NCBI GenBank assembly: GCA_035507915.1
Contig: DATJNS010000363.1
Location: 1 to 25,214 of the forward strand
Direction of reading: 5' to 3'
Length of the DNA: 25,214 bases
Source: JACQAI01 sp035507915
GTDB lineage: Bacteria > Pseudomonadota > Alphaproteobacteria > Elsterales > Elsteraceae
The position numbers were made by a program, and so were the translations under genes. Under the pieces are notes generated by a model. That model ran no database searches and was not told the origin of the DNA. It saw only the letters and a program-made list of their open reading frames with translations. This document shows, in pieces, positions 1 to 8,226 of the stretch (its first letter is position 1; every line of letters begins with the position of its first letter).

Positions 1-2
1 TT

Positions 3-392
3 GCCGGTTTCATCGGCGAGAGCAACCGGGTCGCGGGCACGCTCGTCTCTGCCGACGACGCCGCTCGCTGCAGCGTGCGCGCCGGCGATGCGCTGATCCA
101 CGGCACGCCGGCGGTCGCGCTGTCGCCCGGCGCGGCGGTCGTCCTATCGCTGCGTCCCGAGCAGTTGTGGCTTGATCCGGACCCGGCGGGCTGCGCCAAC
201 CTGGCCGAGGCCGTGGTCGAGGCACTGACCTATCTCGGCGATCACACGCGCGTGCGATTGGCATTCTGGGGCCGCGACGACTGGATCGCCAAACTGTCGG
301 CCGAGCACGATCGTCCAGGGCTCGCGCCCGGTGCGCGTATCCGCGTCGGCTTCCGCGCGGCGGACGCCCGCGTGTTCGCTTCGACGGATTGA
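3..392 (+). CDS. ABC transporter ATP-binding protein, C-terminal end (partial)
   Basis: Only the last ~129 codons are present; the reading frame is open from the window edge, so the nucleotide-binding core lies upstream. What is visible looks like the regulatory C-terminal region of a PotA/FbpC-type importer ATPase. It begins with an F-I-G-E-S-N segment typical of the entry into the TOBE domain. It then has L-S-L-R-P-E-Q near residue 53, the usual TOBE 'R-P-E' motif, followed by a beta-rich stretch (V-E-A-L-T-Y-L-G-D-H-T). These ATPases power uptake of polyamines, iron or other small solutes on the cytoplasmic face of the membrane. Its TGA stop lies at the very beginning of the downstream amidohydrolase frame, so the two are probably co-transcribed. 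The solute is unknown because the Walker motifs, permeases and binding protein are outside the window. Confidence 0.75.
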   Translation, partial: AGFIGESNRVAGTLVSADDAARCSVRAGDALIHGTPAVALSPGAAVVLSLRPEQLWLDPDPAGCANLAEAVVEALTYLGDHTRVRLAFWGRDDWIAKLSAEHDRPGLAPGARIRVGFRAADARVFASTD

Positions 393-424
393 CAGCCGCG
401 GCCGGCGTGGCGTCGGATGGCTTG

Positions 425-1924
425 ATGCCCGCGCCCTTCACCGTCATTCGCGGCGGCCGGTTGCTCGATGCACCCCGGCACCGTGCCGAGCCGGCCGACA
501 TTTTGATCGAGGGCGGGACGATCCGGGAGATCGGGCCGCCGGGGCTGGCCGCGCCGGATGGCGCAACTGTCGTTGATGCTGCCTGGAAGCTTTTGATGCC
601 CGGGCTGGTCAACGGCCACTGCCACGGACACGGCGCGCTCGCCAAAGGCATGGCGGGTGACGACTGGACGCTCGAGACTTTTCTCAATGCCGGACCTGGC
701 ATCAGCGGCAACCGCACCGAAGAGGACAAATATCTCTGCGGCCTGATCTGCGGCGTCGAGATGGTGCGCAAGGGCGTCACAGCTTGCTACGATCTGTTCT
801 TCGAATTCCCGTCGCCTTCGCTCGAAGGCATGGCGGCGATCGGCCGCGGTTACGACGAGGTTGGCGTGCGCGCCGTGATCGCGCCCATGATCGCCGACTT
901 CACGCTCTACCAGGCGCTGCCGGGCCTGATCGACGTCATTCCGGCCGCACTGCGGCCGGAGGTCGACCGCATCCGTCTGGCGCCCACCGACGCCACCTTG
1001 GCGGCCTGCGAAGCAGCGTTTCGCGCCTGGCCCTTCCCGCGCGAGCGCATCCGTCCAGCGATCGCGCCGACCATCCCCCTGCACTGTTCCGATGACTTCA
1101 TGAAAGGGTGTCGCGACCTGGCGCGCGAGTGGGACCTGCCGCTTCAGACCCACCTCGCCGAATCCAAAAGCCAGGCCGTGCTGGGCTTGCGCAAGTACGG
1201 CAAGAGCCTGACCGCCCACATCGACGCGATGGGGCTGATCGGTCCGAGCTTCTCGGCCGCACATGGCATTTGGCTCGAGGGCACCGATCTCGATCGCATT
1301 GCGGCCGGGGGCGGCGGCGTGATCCACAACCCGATGAGCAACATGCGCGTCGGGTCGGGCTTGGCGCGCATCCGTCCGATGCTCGACCGCAAGATTCCGG
1401 TCGGCGTCGCGACCGACGGCGTGAATACATCCGACTCGCTCAACATGTTCGAGGCGCAGCGGTTGGCATCATTCATTTCGCGCGTGCAAGATCCCGACTA
1501 CCGGACATGGCTCCGCCCGGAGGAAGTGTTCGCGATGGCAACCGAGGGCAGCGCTCGTGCGATGGGCTGGGAGGGCTTCATCGGCAAGCTCGCGCCCGGG
1601 TTCGCTGCCGACATCGTGCTGATCGACCTGAAGCACATCCACTATGTACCGCTGGCCGACATCACGCGTCAGCTGGTGTTCAGCGAGTCGGGCGCGGCGG
1701 TCGACTCGGTGATGATCGGCGGCCGGCTGGTGCTGGATCGCGGCCGCCTCACGACAGTCGACGAGGAACGGATTCGGACACGCGCTGAGGCAGCTGTGGA
1801 GCGACTGCGGGCCGCAAACGCGACTGCACGCGCGTTCACCGCCAAGCTCCACGACGCCGTGGGACTCTTCTGCGTCGGCTTGTGCCGCGAGGCCTATCCC
1901 ATTCAGCGCTTCGCGGGCGACTGA
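425..1924 (+). CDS. Amidohydrolase-superfamily deaminase/chlorohydrolase-like enzyme
   Basis: This is a complete 499-aa metal-dependent hydrolase of the cytosine deaminase/AtzA-TrzA/SAH-deaminase group. Numbered from the ATG at 425, it has the N-terminal metal motif H65-x-H67 (N-G-H-C-H-G-H-G), a third histidine at 243 followed by E246 (T-H-L-A-E), a fourth histidine at 280 (A-A-H-G) and the catalytic aspartate at 331 (A-T-D-G-V-N-T-S). This is the ligand order of the family, which deaminates or dechlorinates nitrogen heterocycles. The frame is open back to a TTG at 389 that overlaps the upstream TGA; I chose 425 because it is the first ATG and sits just before the beta-sandwich start (F-T-V-I-R-G-G-R-L). 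Its position behind an importer ATPase suggests it acts in the cytoplasm on an imported heterocycle or guanidine-type compound. The exact substrate cannot be read. Confidence 0.88.
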   Translation: MPAPFTVIRGGRLLDAPRHRAEPADILIEGGTIREIGPPGLAAPDGATVVDAAWKLLMPGLVNGHCHGHGALAKGMAGDDWTLETFLNAGPGISGNRTEEDKYLCGLICGVEMVRKGVTACYDLFFEFPSPSLEGMAAIGRGYDEVGVRAVIAPMIADFTLYQALPGLIDVIPAALRPEVDRIRLAPTDATLAACEAAFRAWPFPRERIRPAIAPTIPLHCSDDFMKGCRDLAREWDLPLQTHLAESKSQAVLGLRKYGKSLTAHIDAMGLIGPSFSAAHGIWLEGTDLDRIAAGGGGVIHNPMSNMRVGSGLARIRPMLDRKIPVGVATDGVNTSDSLNMFEAQRLASFISRVQDPDYRTWLRPEEVFAMATEGSARAMGWEGFIGKLAPGFAADIVLIDLKHIHYVPLADITRQLVFSESGAAVDSVMIGGRLVLDRGRLTTVDEERIRTRAEAAVERLRAANATARAFTAKLHDAVGLFCVGLCREAYPIQRFAGD

Positions 1925-2088
1925 AGCTAGCGATGGCCCAGCATACATGAGCGACGCGGGGTCGGCGAGGTGACGAGGTTGCCCACCGACGTGGCCCGGT
2001 ATCGAACACCTGCTGCTCGCGCCCAACCTGCCCATGGACGGCGCGTAGCCCAGGCCCCCAGCTTCGAAGGTGCGTCAGCCCGGCAGCC

Positions 2089-2826
2089 TCACTTGACCCG
2101 GCGCAGATAGCCGTTCGGGTTGAGGGTCAGAGCGAACTTGTGGCGGCGGATGTCGATCTCGAATTCGTCCGTGCTCGCGAGGAAGGCATGGATCGCGGCC
2201 TGCGGTCCACCGGGCTGCCCGTCATATGCATCGACGTAGCCGGGCAGCACCGGATTGCCGTCCACATTGCCGTCTTCGACAACGATGTAGCTGCCGACGG
2301 TCACGAGTGGACTGTACAGCGCAAGTTCGCGACCGACATGCTCCGTCGAGTGGGCGGAGTCGAGCGTCACCATGACCGACTTTGCGCGGCTCGCCAACGG
2401 CCTCAGCCGGTCGACGATTGCCGGATCGGTCGATGATCCATGCCAGTACGATACGCGGGGGTGCTGGGGCCGTTCCGCGGCCACGTTGTCGATGCTGACG
2501 ATTTGACCGCGCTGGTTGAGGTCGAGAAGCGAAGCGAAAAACGCCGCCGATCCCCCCATCGCGGAGCCGGTTTCGACGATTAGGTCGGGTTGGATCTCGT
2601 AGATGAGCTCCTGATATATCCAAAGGTCAGTTGGCAGTTTCCCAACCGGCGCACCGCGCCACCGAACGCCGCTCCAGATCTCGCTTGCGTACATCAGTTG
2701 ATGGAACTTCGTCACGGTCTCATGCCACGTCGGGCTGAGGCGGTCGAATTCCTCACGGTTGCGAACGGCCTGCGGTTGATTGAACACGACTTCGAAACCA
2801 AAAATCTTCGCAGGTTCCGCGGGCAT
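2089..2826 (-). CDS. CmcI-like methyltransferase / cephalosporin hydroxylase family protein
   Basis: This 245-aa protein matches the usual length of the CmcI/rhamnosyl O-methyltransferase family, a Rossmann-fold SAM-binding group often labelled 'cephalosporin hydroxylase'. A glycine-rich SAM-binding loop (V-E-T-G-S-A-M-G-G-S) lies near residues 85-95. The family core follows: L-D-S-A-H-S-T-E-H-V near 157-166, then V-V-E-D-G-N-V-D-G around 185. The frame stays open another 64 codons upstream, but that stretch is Arg/Ala/Gly-rich noise. I chose the ATG at 2826 because conserved sequence begins there and a GGTGGA-type ribosome site lies shortly upstream. It probably methylates a small molecule or glycan in the cytoplasm; true hydroxylase activity is doubtful. 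It is transcribed toward the amidohydrolase and lies 107 bp after the transporter gene, with no clear functional link to either. Confidence 0.82.
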   Translation of the reverse strand: MPAEPAKIFGFEVVFNQPQAVRNREEFDRLSPTWHETVTKFHQLMYASEIWSGVRWRGAPVGKLPTDLWIYQELIYEIQPDLIVETGSAMGGSAAFFASLLDLNQRGQIVSIDNVAAERPQHPRVSYWHGSSTDPAIVDRLRPLASRAKSVMVTLDSAHSTEHVGRELALYSPLVTVGSYIVVEDGNVDGNPVLPGYVDAYDGQPGGPQAAIHAFLASTDEFEIDIRRHKFALTLNPNGYLRRVK

Positions 2827-2933
2827 CGGTCGGTTCCACCCTCTTTCATTGGCGCGTCGCTCACGACGGCAGACCCTACCACACTGCCGACGGGTGCATC
2901 CGCGTCGGCCGGCGGCGATGCAGCGTGATCCCC

Positions 2934-3938
2934 CTAGCCGGGCCGCGTCACGGCACGGAGCGGCGGCGGCGCCCGCATCTCGCGCCCGGCGGCGTAGCGC
3001 CGCGCCAGCATGGCGCACGCGATCAGCTGGAGCTGGTGGAACAGCATCAGGGGCAGCACGATCAGGCCGGCCACGTTGCCGGCGAACAGCACGTGCGCCA
3101 TCGGGATGCCGTTGACCAGGCTCTTCTTCGAGCCGCAGAACACCAACGTGATCTCATCGGCGCGCGCGAAGCCGAGCAGGCGCGCCAGCAGGGTCGTCAG
3201 CGCCAGCGCGGCGGCGAGCAGCGCGCCGGCGACCAGCGTGGTGACGGCGAGCGACGTCAGCGGCAACTGATGCCACAGCCCGGCGACCATCGCTGCGCTG
3301 AACGTCGTGTAGACCATCAGGAGGACCGAGCCGCGGTCGACCAGGCCGAGCAGCACGCGGCGGCGCACCACCCAGCCCGCCAGCCACGGCCGCAGCACCT
3401 GGCCGGCGAGGAATGGCAGCAGCAGCTGCAGCGCGACCGCCTCGACGGCATGCAGCGACAGGCCGCCATGCGCGCGCATCAAGAGCCCGACCAGCAGCGG
3501 CGTGATGAGGGTGCCGAGCAGGCTCGAGCCCGAGGCAGCGCACAGCGCCGCCGGGACGTTGCCGCCGGCGATCGAGGTGAACGCGATCGAAGCCTGCACG
3601 GTCGACGGCAAGGTGGTGAGGAACAACAGCCCGAGATAGAGCGGATGCGGCAGCAGCGCGGGCGACAGCGGCGCCAGCGCCAACCCGAGCAGCGGGAACA
3701 TCACGAAGCTGCTGAACAGCACCGCCAAATGCAGCCGCCAGTGCGACAGGCCGTCGAGGATCGCCTCGCGCGGCAGCCGGACGCCGTGCAGGAAGAACAG
3801 CAGCGCGATCGCCAGGGTAGTCGCGGTTTCGAACGCCGGGGTGATGGCGCCGCGGCAGGGCAGCAGCGCCGCCAGGCCGACGGTCGCGACCAGCGCCAGG
3901 GTGAAGTCGTCGGGGCGGAAACGGAGCACGGCGCGCAT
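2934..3938 (-). CDS. Bile acid:sodium symporter family transporter (YfeH/SLC10A7-like)
   Basis: This is a 334-aa integral membrane protein with roughly ten hydrophobic helices. The subfamily hallmark F-C-G-S-K-K-S-L-V-N-G-I-P is near residue 269, and an earlier unwound-helix region reads L-F-L-T-T-L-P-S-T-V-Q-A-S-I. Those two motifs place it in the SLC10A7/YfeH branch of the BASS superfamily, which carries organic anions across the inner membrane and for which bacterial substrates are mostly unknown. I chose the ATG at 3938, with a GAAG seven bases upstream; an in-frame ATG at 3953 is possible. It diverges from the LysR gene across ~96 bp, the standard arrangement for a LysR regulator and its target, so control by that LysR is likely. 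Confidence 0.88.
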   Translation of the reverse strand: MRAVLRFRPDDFTLALVATVGLAALLPCRGAITPAFETATTLAIALLFFLHGVRLPREAILDGLSHWRLHLAVLFSSFVMFPLLGLALAPLSPALLPHPLYLGLLFLTTLPSTVQASIAFTSIAGGNVPAALCAASGSSLLGTLITPLLVGLLMRAHGGLSLHAVEAVALQLLLPFLAGQVLRPWLAGWVVRRRVLLGLVDRGSVLLMVYTTFSAAMVAGLWHQLPLTSLAVTTLVAGALLAAALALTTLLARLLGFARADEITLVFCGSKKSLVNGIPMAHVLFAGNVAGLIVLPLMLFHQLQLIACAMLARRYAAGREMRAPPPLRAVTRPG

Positions 3939-3994
3939 GGGCAGGCTTCGCATCGATGGGATGACGCAGCCTGAGTATGAGCCCCGATCCGATA

Positions 3995-4023
3995 TTGTGA
4001 ACTGCGCTTAACAAGATTATTAT
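3995..4023 (+). promoter_or_regulatory. Predicted sigma-70 promoter of the LysR gene
   Basis: A TTGTGA -35 element (3995-4000) is separated by exactly 17 bp from a TATTAT -10 element (4018-4023), a 5/6 match to TATAAT. The surrounding A+T-rich stretch is unusual in this G+C-rich window. Initiation about seven bases past the -10 would fall near 4030, only ~5 bases before the LysR ATG, so the mRNA would be essentially leaderless. No Shine-Dalgarno sequence is visible upstream of the start, which agrees. This is inferred from sequence only. Confidence 0.5.
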
Positions 4024-4041
4024 CATCATGTATCATGATGA
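4023..4041. promoter_or_regulatory. Perfect inverted repeat over the LysR start codon (candidate operator)
   Basis: Arms TCATCATG (4023-4030) and CATGATGA (4034-4041) are perfectly complementary around a 3-base TAT centre. The repeat spans the last base of the predicted -10, the predicted transcription start and both candidate ATG codons (4035 and 4038). A regulator bound here would block both initiation and the start region, so LysR autoregulation is plausible. A 19-base near-palindrome could also form a start-codon hairpin in the mRNA. Confidence 0.45.
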
Positions 4042-4907
4042 CGACTTCGGCCGCGTTCGACCCGGTCCTGCTCGCCAGCTTCGTCGCGGTGGCGCAAGCA
4101 CGCAGCTTCACCGAGGCCGGCCGGCGGCTCGGGCTGCGCCAGTCGACGGTCAGCCAGCACGTGCGCCGGCTCGAGTCGGCGGCGGCGCGGCGTCTGTTCG
4201 TGCGCGACACCCACTCGGTCGCGTTGACCCCGGACGGGGACGCCATGCTGGGCTTCGCGCAGAACATCCTCGAGGCCAACGCGCGCGCGCGCCGCTATTT
4301 CACCGGCTCGGAGCTGCGCGGCCGCGTGCGCTTCGGCGCCGCCGAGGACTTCGTCGCGACCCGCCTGCCCGAGGTGCTGCGCGAGTTCACCCGCGAACAT
4401 CGCGCGGTCGACCTCGAGCTGACGGTCGGCTTGAGCGGCGCCCTGTTCCAGCGACTCGACGCCGGGCGGCTCGATCTCGTGCTGGCCAAACGGCGCCCCG
4501 GCGACCCGCGAGGCCGGCTGGTGCGCCGCGAACGTCTGGTCTGGGTCGGGCTGTCGCCCGCGCTCGCCGACCCAACCCAGCCGCTGCCCCTGATCCTTTA
4601 TCCGGCGCCCAGCATCGCGCGGTCGGTCGCGCTCGAGGCACTCGAGCGCATCGACCGCAGCTGGCGCATCGTGTGCACCAGCGGCAGCCACAACGGCCTG
4701 ATCGCCGCCGCGCTCGCCGGGCTCGGCGTCACGCTCTTGGCCGAGAGCGCGGTACCGGACGGGCTCGCCGCGCTGCCAACGGGTCCGGCGCTGCCCGAGC
4801 TCGGCACGATCGAGTTCGTGGTGGTCGGCGGCACGCGTGCCTTGCGCGGCCCGGCTGCCGCGTTGGCCGCTGCGATCCTCGATAATTTCGACCGCCTGCA
4901 AACGTGA
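4035..4907 (+). CDS. LysR-family transcriptional regulator
   Basis: This is a 290-aa DNA-binding regulator of normal LTTR length. The N-terminal winged helix-turn-helix spans about residues 8-66 (F-D-P-V-L-L-A-S-F-V-A-V-A, then S-F-T-E-A-G-R-R-L and Q-S-T-V-S-Q-H-V-R-R-L-E). A periplasmic-binding-fold effector domain follows from about residue 90. The HTH sequence resembles the LrhA/HexA-type branch. The start must be at 4035 or 4038 because the HTH begins within ten residues; either ATG serves. The gene diverges from the BASS-type transporter, its probable target, and runs convergently into the binding-protein gene with a 34-bp gap that shows no clear terminator. The inducer is unknown and is probably the transporter's substrate. 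Confidence 0.93.
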   Translation: MMTTSAAFDPVLLASFVAVAQARSFTEAGRRLGLRQSTVSQHVRRLESAAARRLFVRDTHSVALTPDGDAMLGFAQNILEANARARRYFTGSELRGRVRFGAAEDFVATRLPEVLREFTREHRAVDLELTVGLSGALFQRLDAGRLDLVLAKRRPGDPRGRLVRRERLVWVGLSPALADPTQPLPLILYPAPSIARSVALEALERIDRSWRIVCTSGSHNGLIAAALAGLGVTLLAESAVPDGLAALPTGPALPELGTIEFVVVGGTRALRGPAAALAAAILDNFDRLQT

Positions 4908-4941
4908 CGACGGAGGTGGCTGCGCGTGCGACCCGCTCCTT

Positions 4942-5943
4942 TCAGCCGGCCGCGTAAGGCTTGAAACCGTACCGCTCGAAGATCCGGAGCGCGTCCGGCG
5001 AGCCAATGAAGTCGAGCCAAGCCCGGGCCGCTTCGGGATGCGCAGCCCCCTTCACCGCGGCGCCGGCATAGATCGCGGTCTCGTTGTCGGCGGCCGGGAT
5101 CGCGACATGCTCGATGGGATGTCCCGCCTGCTCCTGGAACATCGCCTCCGACTGCCAGGTGATCCCGGCATCGACCACGCCCTGCATCAGGAAGAGGGGT
5201 GTCTGGCGATGGTGGATATGCGTCAGGATCGTGCTGCCGTTCTTGACCTTGTCCTCGTAGACCGCGTTCGCCAGCGCCTCGCCGCCGGCCTTGGTCAGCA
5301 CCAGCTTGATCTGGCGGGCGATCCCTTCGAAGGCCGGGTTGGGCATGGCCAGCCGTATTTCAGGCTTGCCGAGATCGAGCAAGCTCGCGACGTGCCCGGG
5401 GTTCCCCTTCGGCACCATGATGGTCAGCGTGTTCGTGACATAGGGTACCGGCGCGCCGGTCAGAAGGCCCTGCTCGATCAGACCTTCGACCTTCTTCAGC
5501 CCGGCCAGATAGACGTCCGGCTTGGTGGTCCATGTCATGTTGCCGACGGTGATCGTGCCGCCGGCCTCCATCTGCTTGACCAGCAGGCCGGGCGGGAGCG
5601 TCTCCCAGTAGAGACGGCCCTTGTATATCGGGTGTTCGACCTCGAAGGCTTGCACCAGCGGCGCCATCGCGAAGAAGTAGTTGCCGCCGACGAACAGGAC
5701 GAGCTTCGGATCGGCGAGGTTGCCGTGGAAATCGGCCAGGACGTCGACTTGCGGCACCGTGAACTCGAAGCCCCGATCGCTGGCGTCGTCGTTGGCGCCA
5801 TTCTGCCACGGCGGGAAGATCTCCTCGGAGTAGCGCGGCGCTTCGGCGCGACCTTTCGAGCCCGAGACCTGAGCCAGAACGGGAGTGGCCAGCATCGCGC
5901 TCGCAGCCACGCCGAGCAGCACGTTCCGGAACCATGAGCGCAT
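4942..5943 (-). CDS. Periplasmic substrate-binding protein, ModA/AcfC-like
   Basis: This 333-aa protein has a clear N-terminal signal peptide: R-S-W-F-R-N, then a hydrophobic run, then A-T-P-V-L-A with cleavage around residue 25. The mature part has the type II binding-protein fold: F-V-G-G-N-Y-F-F near 79, M-V-P-K-G-N-P-G-H-V near 173-182, G-S-T-I-L-T-H-I-H-H-R-Q-T-P near 235-248 and D-A-G-I-T-W-Q-S-E-A near 257-266. This resembles molybdate-binding ModA/AcfC-type proteins for oxyanions or small organic anions. The ATG at 5943 was chosen because it begins the signal peptide and has an AAGGAT site upstream; the open frame before it overlaps the neighbouring gene. It is the last gene after the Rieske and SMP-30 genes, 70 bp from the latter. 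No permease or ATPase adjoins it, so its membrane partner is elsewhere or it is an orphan. Confidence 0.85.
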   Translation of the reverse strand: MRSWFRNVLLGVAASAMLATPVLAQVSGSKGRAEAPRYSEEIFPPWQNGANDDASDRGFEFTVPQVDVLADFHGNLADPKLVLFVGGNYFFAMAPLVQAFEVEHPIYKGRLYWETLPPGLLVKQMEAGGTITVGNMTWTTKPDVYLAGLKKVEGLIEQGLLTGAPVPYVTNTLTIMVPKGNPGHVASLLDLGKPEIRLAMPNPAFEGIARQIKLVLTKAGGEALANAVYEDKVKNGSTILTHIHHRQTPLFLMQGVVDAGITWQSEAMFQEQAGHPIEHVAIPAADNETAIYAGAAVKGAAHPEAARAWLDFIGSPDALRIFERYGFKPYAAG

Positions 5944-6013
5944 TCGACGATCCTTCACGTGATGGTGGAACTCGGCCCGCTGCAGCCCGGCCAGCGTGCC
6001 CACGGCACCGGTG

Positions 6014-6901
6014 TCAGGCGCCCGGCCGCCCGAAGCGGGGCTCCGCCAGGCCGCGCACCGTAACGTCGACCGCGAACACCGAGCCGGCATGCGGCTGGTC
6101 CCGCAGCTGTTCGTCCGTCAGGCTGCCGCGTGCCGACGTGATCACCAGAGTCGAGAGCTCGTCGCCGGCAAACGCGCACATGGTCGGGTTCGCGACCGGC
6201 ATCGGCAGCGTGAAGATCTCGCGCCCATCGGGCGCATGACGCACCAGCCGCCAGCCGGCGTAGCGCGCGATCCAATAGCAGCCCTCCGCGTCGACCGCCG
6301 CGCCGTCCGGACGCCCCTCGCCCTCCGGCGCGATGCAGAACACCCGTCGGTTCGCCGCCGTGCCGGTCGCGACGTCGTAGTCGTAGCGCCACACCGTGCC
6401 GAGGCGCGAGTCGGCGTGATACATCGTACGTCCGTCGGGGCTCCAGGCGAGCCCGTTCGAGCAAACGATCGCGTCGGCGTGCTTCAGCACGTTGCCGTCC
6501 GGGTCGACGCGATAGAGCGCGCCAGCCGGCTCGTCGAGCGCTTCGCGCATCGAGCCGACCCAGAAGCGACCGGCGGGATCGACACGGCCGTCGTTGAGCC
6601 GGGAGTCCGGCCGTGCGTGCGCGATCGTCGCCAGCGACCGGCGTGCGCCAGTCTCGAGATCGATCAGCGCCACGCTGGATTGCAGCCCGGCGACCAGCCG
6701 GCCGTCGCGCGCGAGACCGATCGAGCCGACCGGCTCGCCGACGGCGAGCGAGCCCGTGTGCCCGCTCGCCCAGTCATGGCTGAGGATGGCGCCGCCATAG
6801 ATGTCGACCAGGTGCAGGCGCCGCTTCGCGCCGTCCCAGAGCGGACACTCGGACACCGTCGCGCGCAGATCGATCAAGACGCGGATGTCGCCTTTCAGCA
6901 C
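6014..6901 (-). CDS. SMP-30/gluconolactonase/LRE family lactonase
   Basis: This 295-aa protein is a six-bladed beta-propeller metal-dependent lactonase of normal size. The metal ligands expected for the family are visible: E18 (S-E-C-P-L-W), N149 (C-S-N-G-L-A-W-S) and D199 (R-P-D-G-A-A-V-D). The substrate-site R101-x-N103 motif (S-R-L-N-D-G-R) is also present. The enzyme opens lactone rings of sugar or other cyclic esters, usually in the cytoplasm. It starts with GTG at 6901 inside the end of the Rieske oxygenase gene (7-bp overlap, GTGCTGA), which implies translational coupling. A lactone formed after oxidation by the upstream oxygenase is a plausible substrate, but that is inference. Confidence 0.93.
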   Translation of the reverse strand: MLKGDIRVLIDLRATVSECPLWDGAKRRLHLVDIYGGAILSHDWASGHTGSLAVGEPVGSIGLARDGRLVAGLQSSVALIDLETGARRSLATIAHARPDSRLNDGRVDPAGRFWVGSMREALDEPAGALYRVDPDGNVLKHADAIVCSNGLAWSPDGRTMYHADSRLGTVWRYDYDVATGTAANRRVFCIAPEGEGRPDGAAVDAEGCYWIARYAGWRLVRHAPDGREIFTLPMPVANPTMCAFAGDELSTLVITSARGSLTDEQLRDQPHAGSVFAVDVTVRGLAEPRFGRPGA

Positions 6902-8226
6902 AGGCCGCGATCCTCGAGGCGCCGGATCGCGACCGCGCGGCGCGTCGCCGCCGGCTCGGACCAGGTCTCGACCGTGACGTCGGCCACCGCGTCGCGCACC
7001 TGGTCGAGGAACGCCGCATCCTCGTTGCGCTTCGGCAGCCGGAGCACGGTATCGTGCGCGAAGCTGTTGAGCACGCCGTCAGCGCCGACCGGCAGATCGT
7101 TCACGCGCTCGCGCTTCTGCAGCGCCGCGATGCGCCGCCGCAGGTTCTGGCGCAGCAACGCGACGCCGAGGTCGGTCGTGCCCAGATGCTCGAGCGCATG
7201 GATCGCGATCGGCCGCTGCGAGACTTGGGCGTCGTAGTCACCCGGCGCGCGTTGCCGCTCCTCATACGAACGGTCGGGCGCCTGACCCGGAAAATCGACC
7301 GTGCCCAGACCGATGGCCTCGGGGCGGCCGCGACCGTCCGGGTCGACGGCGTCGTTGAAGTGGCGCCAGCCGATGGTGGCGCAGCTCGTGTCGTCGAACG
7401 GCACCACCCAGCGCGTGATCGCCGGCGGCACGAATAGCTTTTCTGCGCTGCCGTCCTCCCAAGTCGGGCCGAACTGCGCGATGTTGGGCACGAGATCCTC
7501 GCTGACGCGCACCCACACGAGCTCGCCGACGCGCCGTGCCGTGATCGCCAGCACGCCGAGCTCGGTGCGCCGGAAGCACGTGCTGGGCAGGATCCCGAAT
7601 GCGTCGGAGAATTGCACACCGGCCACCCGGGTGTGCAGGAACACCGAGTGATAGGGATCGACGGCATTCTCGTGCGACTGCAGCCAGTTGCACGCGAACG
7701 GCAGGTAGTAGGGGTGGAGGCGATTGTCGGGGCGCGCGACCGCGTCGGTCACGAAGAACGGCGGCTGCTCTTCGACGGGCCCGAAATAGCCGAAGATCAG
7801 ACCGGCATGCTCGCGCACCGGATAGGCGCCGTGGCAGGCCTGTGTGCGGATCGGGCTCGATGGCGGCTCGCCGGGCGTCTCCAGGATGGTGCCGTCGACG
7901 TCGTAGAGCCAGCCGTGATAGCAGCAGCTCAAGCCTCGATCGGTGACGACGCCGAACTCGAGCGACGTGCCGCGGTGACTGCAATGGAGGTCGAGGCAGC
8001 CGAGCCGGCCCCGACCGTTTCGGAACAGTACGACGTCCTCGCCCAGGATGCGCGCGCGCTTCGGCAGGTCGCGCAGCTCCCTGCTCAGCATCACGGGGTG
8101 CCAGAACCGGCGCAGCACCTCCCCGCATGGCGTGCCCTTCGTCACACGCGTGAGCTCGGTCGTATCGGGCTTGTTCAGATCCTTGTGGTAGCCCGAATAG
8201 AGTCTGGACTCGCCTGGTGCGCTCAC
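6895..8226 (-). CDS. Rieske [2Fe-2S] ring-hydroxylating oxygenase, alpha subunit
   Basis: This 443-aa oxygenase belongs to the phthalate 4,5-dioxygenase/VanA-like group. The Rieske centre is complete: C82-x-H84 (C-S-H-R-G), 16 residues, then C101-x2-H104 (C-C-Y-H-G-W). The catalytic mononuclear iron motif N-A-V-D-P-Y-H-S-V-F-L-H supplies H193 and H198, with D190 as the electron-bridging aspartate. Such enzymes hydroxylate or demethylate aromatic and related compounds using electrons from a separate reductase, which is not encoded nearby. I chose the GTG at 8226 because a GGGAG site lies seven bases upstream and conserved sequence starts 15 residues later. An in-frame ATG at 8286 adds 20 low-complexity residues but has no ribosome site. 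It heads a group with the SMP-30 lactonase and a binding protein, divergent from the amidase. Confidence 0.92.
   Translation of the reverse strand: MSAPGESRLYSGYHKDLNKPDTTELTRVTKGTPCGEVLRRFWHPVMLSRELRDLPKRARILGEDVVLFRNGRGRLGCLDLHCSHRGTSLEFGVVTDRGLSCCYHGWLYDVDGTILETPGEPPSSPIRTQACHGAYPVREHAGLIFGYFGPVEEQPPFFVTDAVARPDNRLHPYYLPFACNWLQSHENAVDPYHSVFLHTRVAGVQFSDAFGILPSTCFRRTELGVLAITARRVGELVWVRVSEDLVPNIAQFGPTWEDGSAEKLFVPPAITRWVVPFDDTSCATIGWRHFNDAVDPDGRGRPEAIGLGTVDFPGQAPDRSYEERQRAPGDYDAQVSQRPIAIHALEHLGTTDLGVALLRQNLRRRIAALQKRERVNDLPVGADGVLNSFAHDTVLRLPKRNEDAAFLDQVRDAVADVTVETWSEPAATRRAVAIRRLEDRGLC

Noticed and set aside
1971..2048. Short coding-like stretch (G-I-E-H-L-L-L-A-P-N-L-P) ending in TAG between the amidohydrolase and the CmcI-like gene, perhaps a gene remnant
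   Set aside because: Only about 25 codons between stops, with no start or assignable family. It is compatible with chance in G+C-rich DNA. A protein search of the segment could revive it if it matches a C-terminus.
2934..3974. Long + strand open frame opposite the BASS-type transporter
   Set aside because: Its translation is Gln/Arg/Glu-rich and repetitive, typical of the antisense of a leucine/alanine-rich membrane protein. The - strand frame has clear family motifs.
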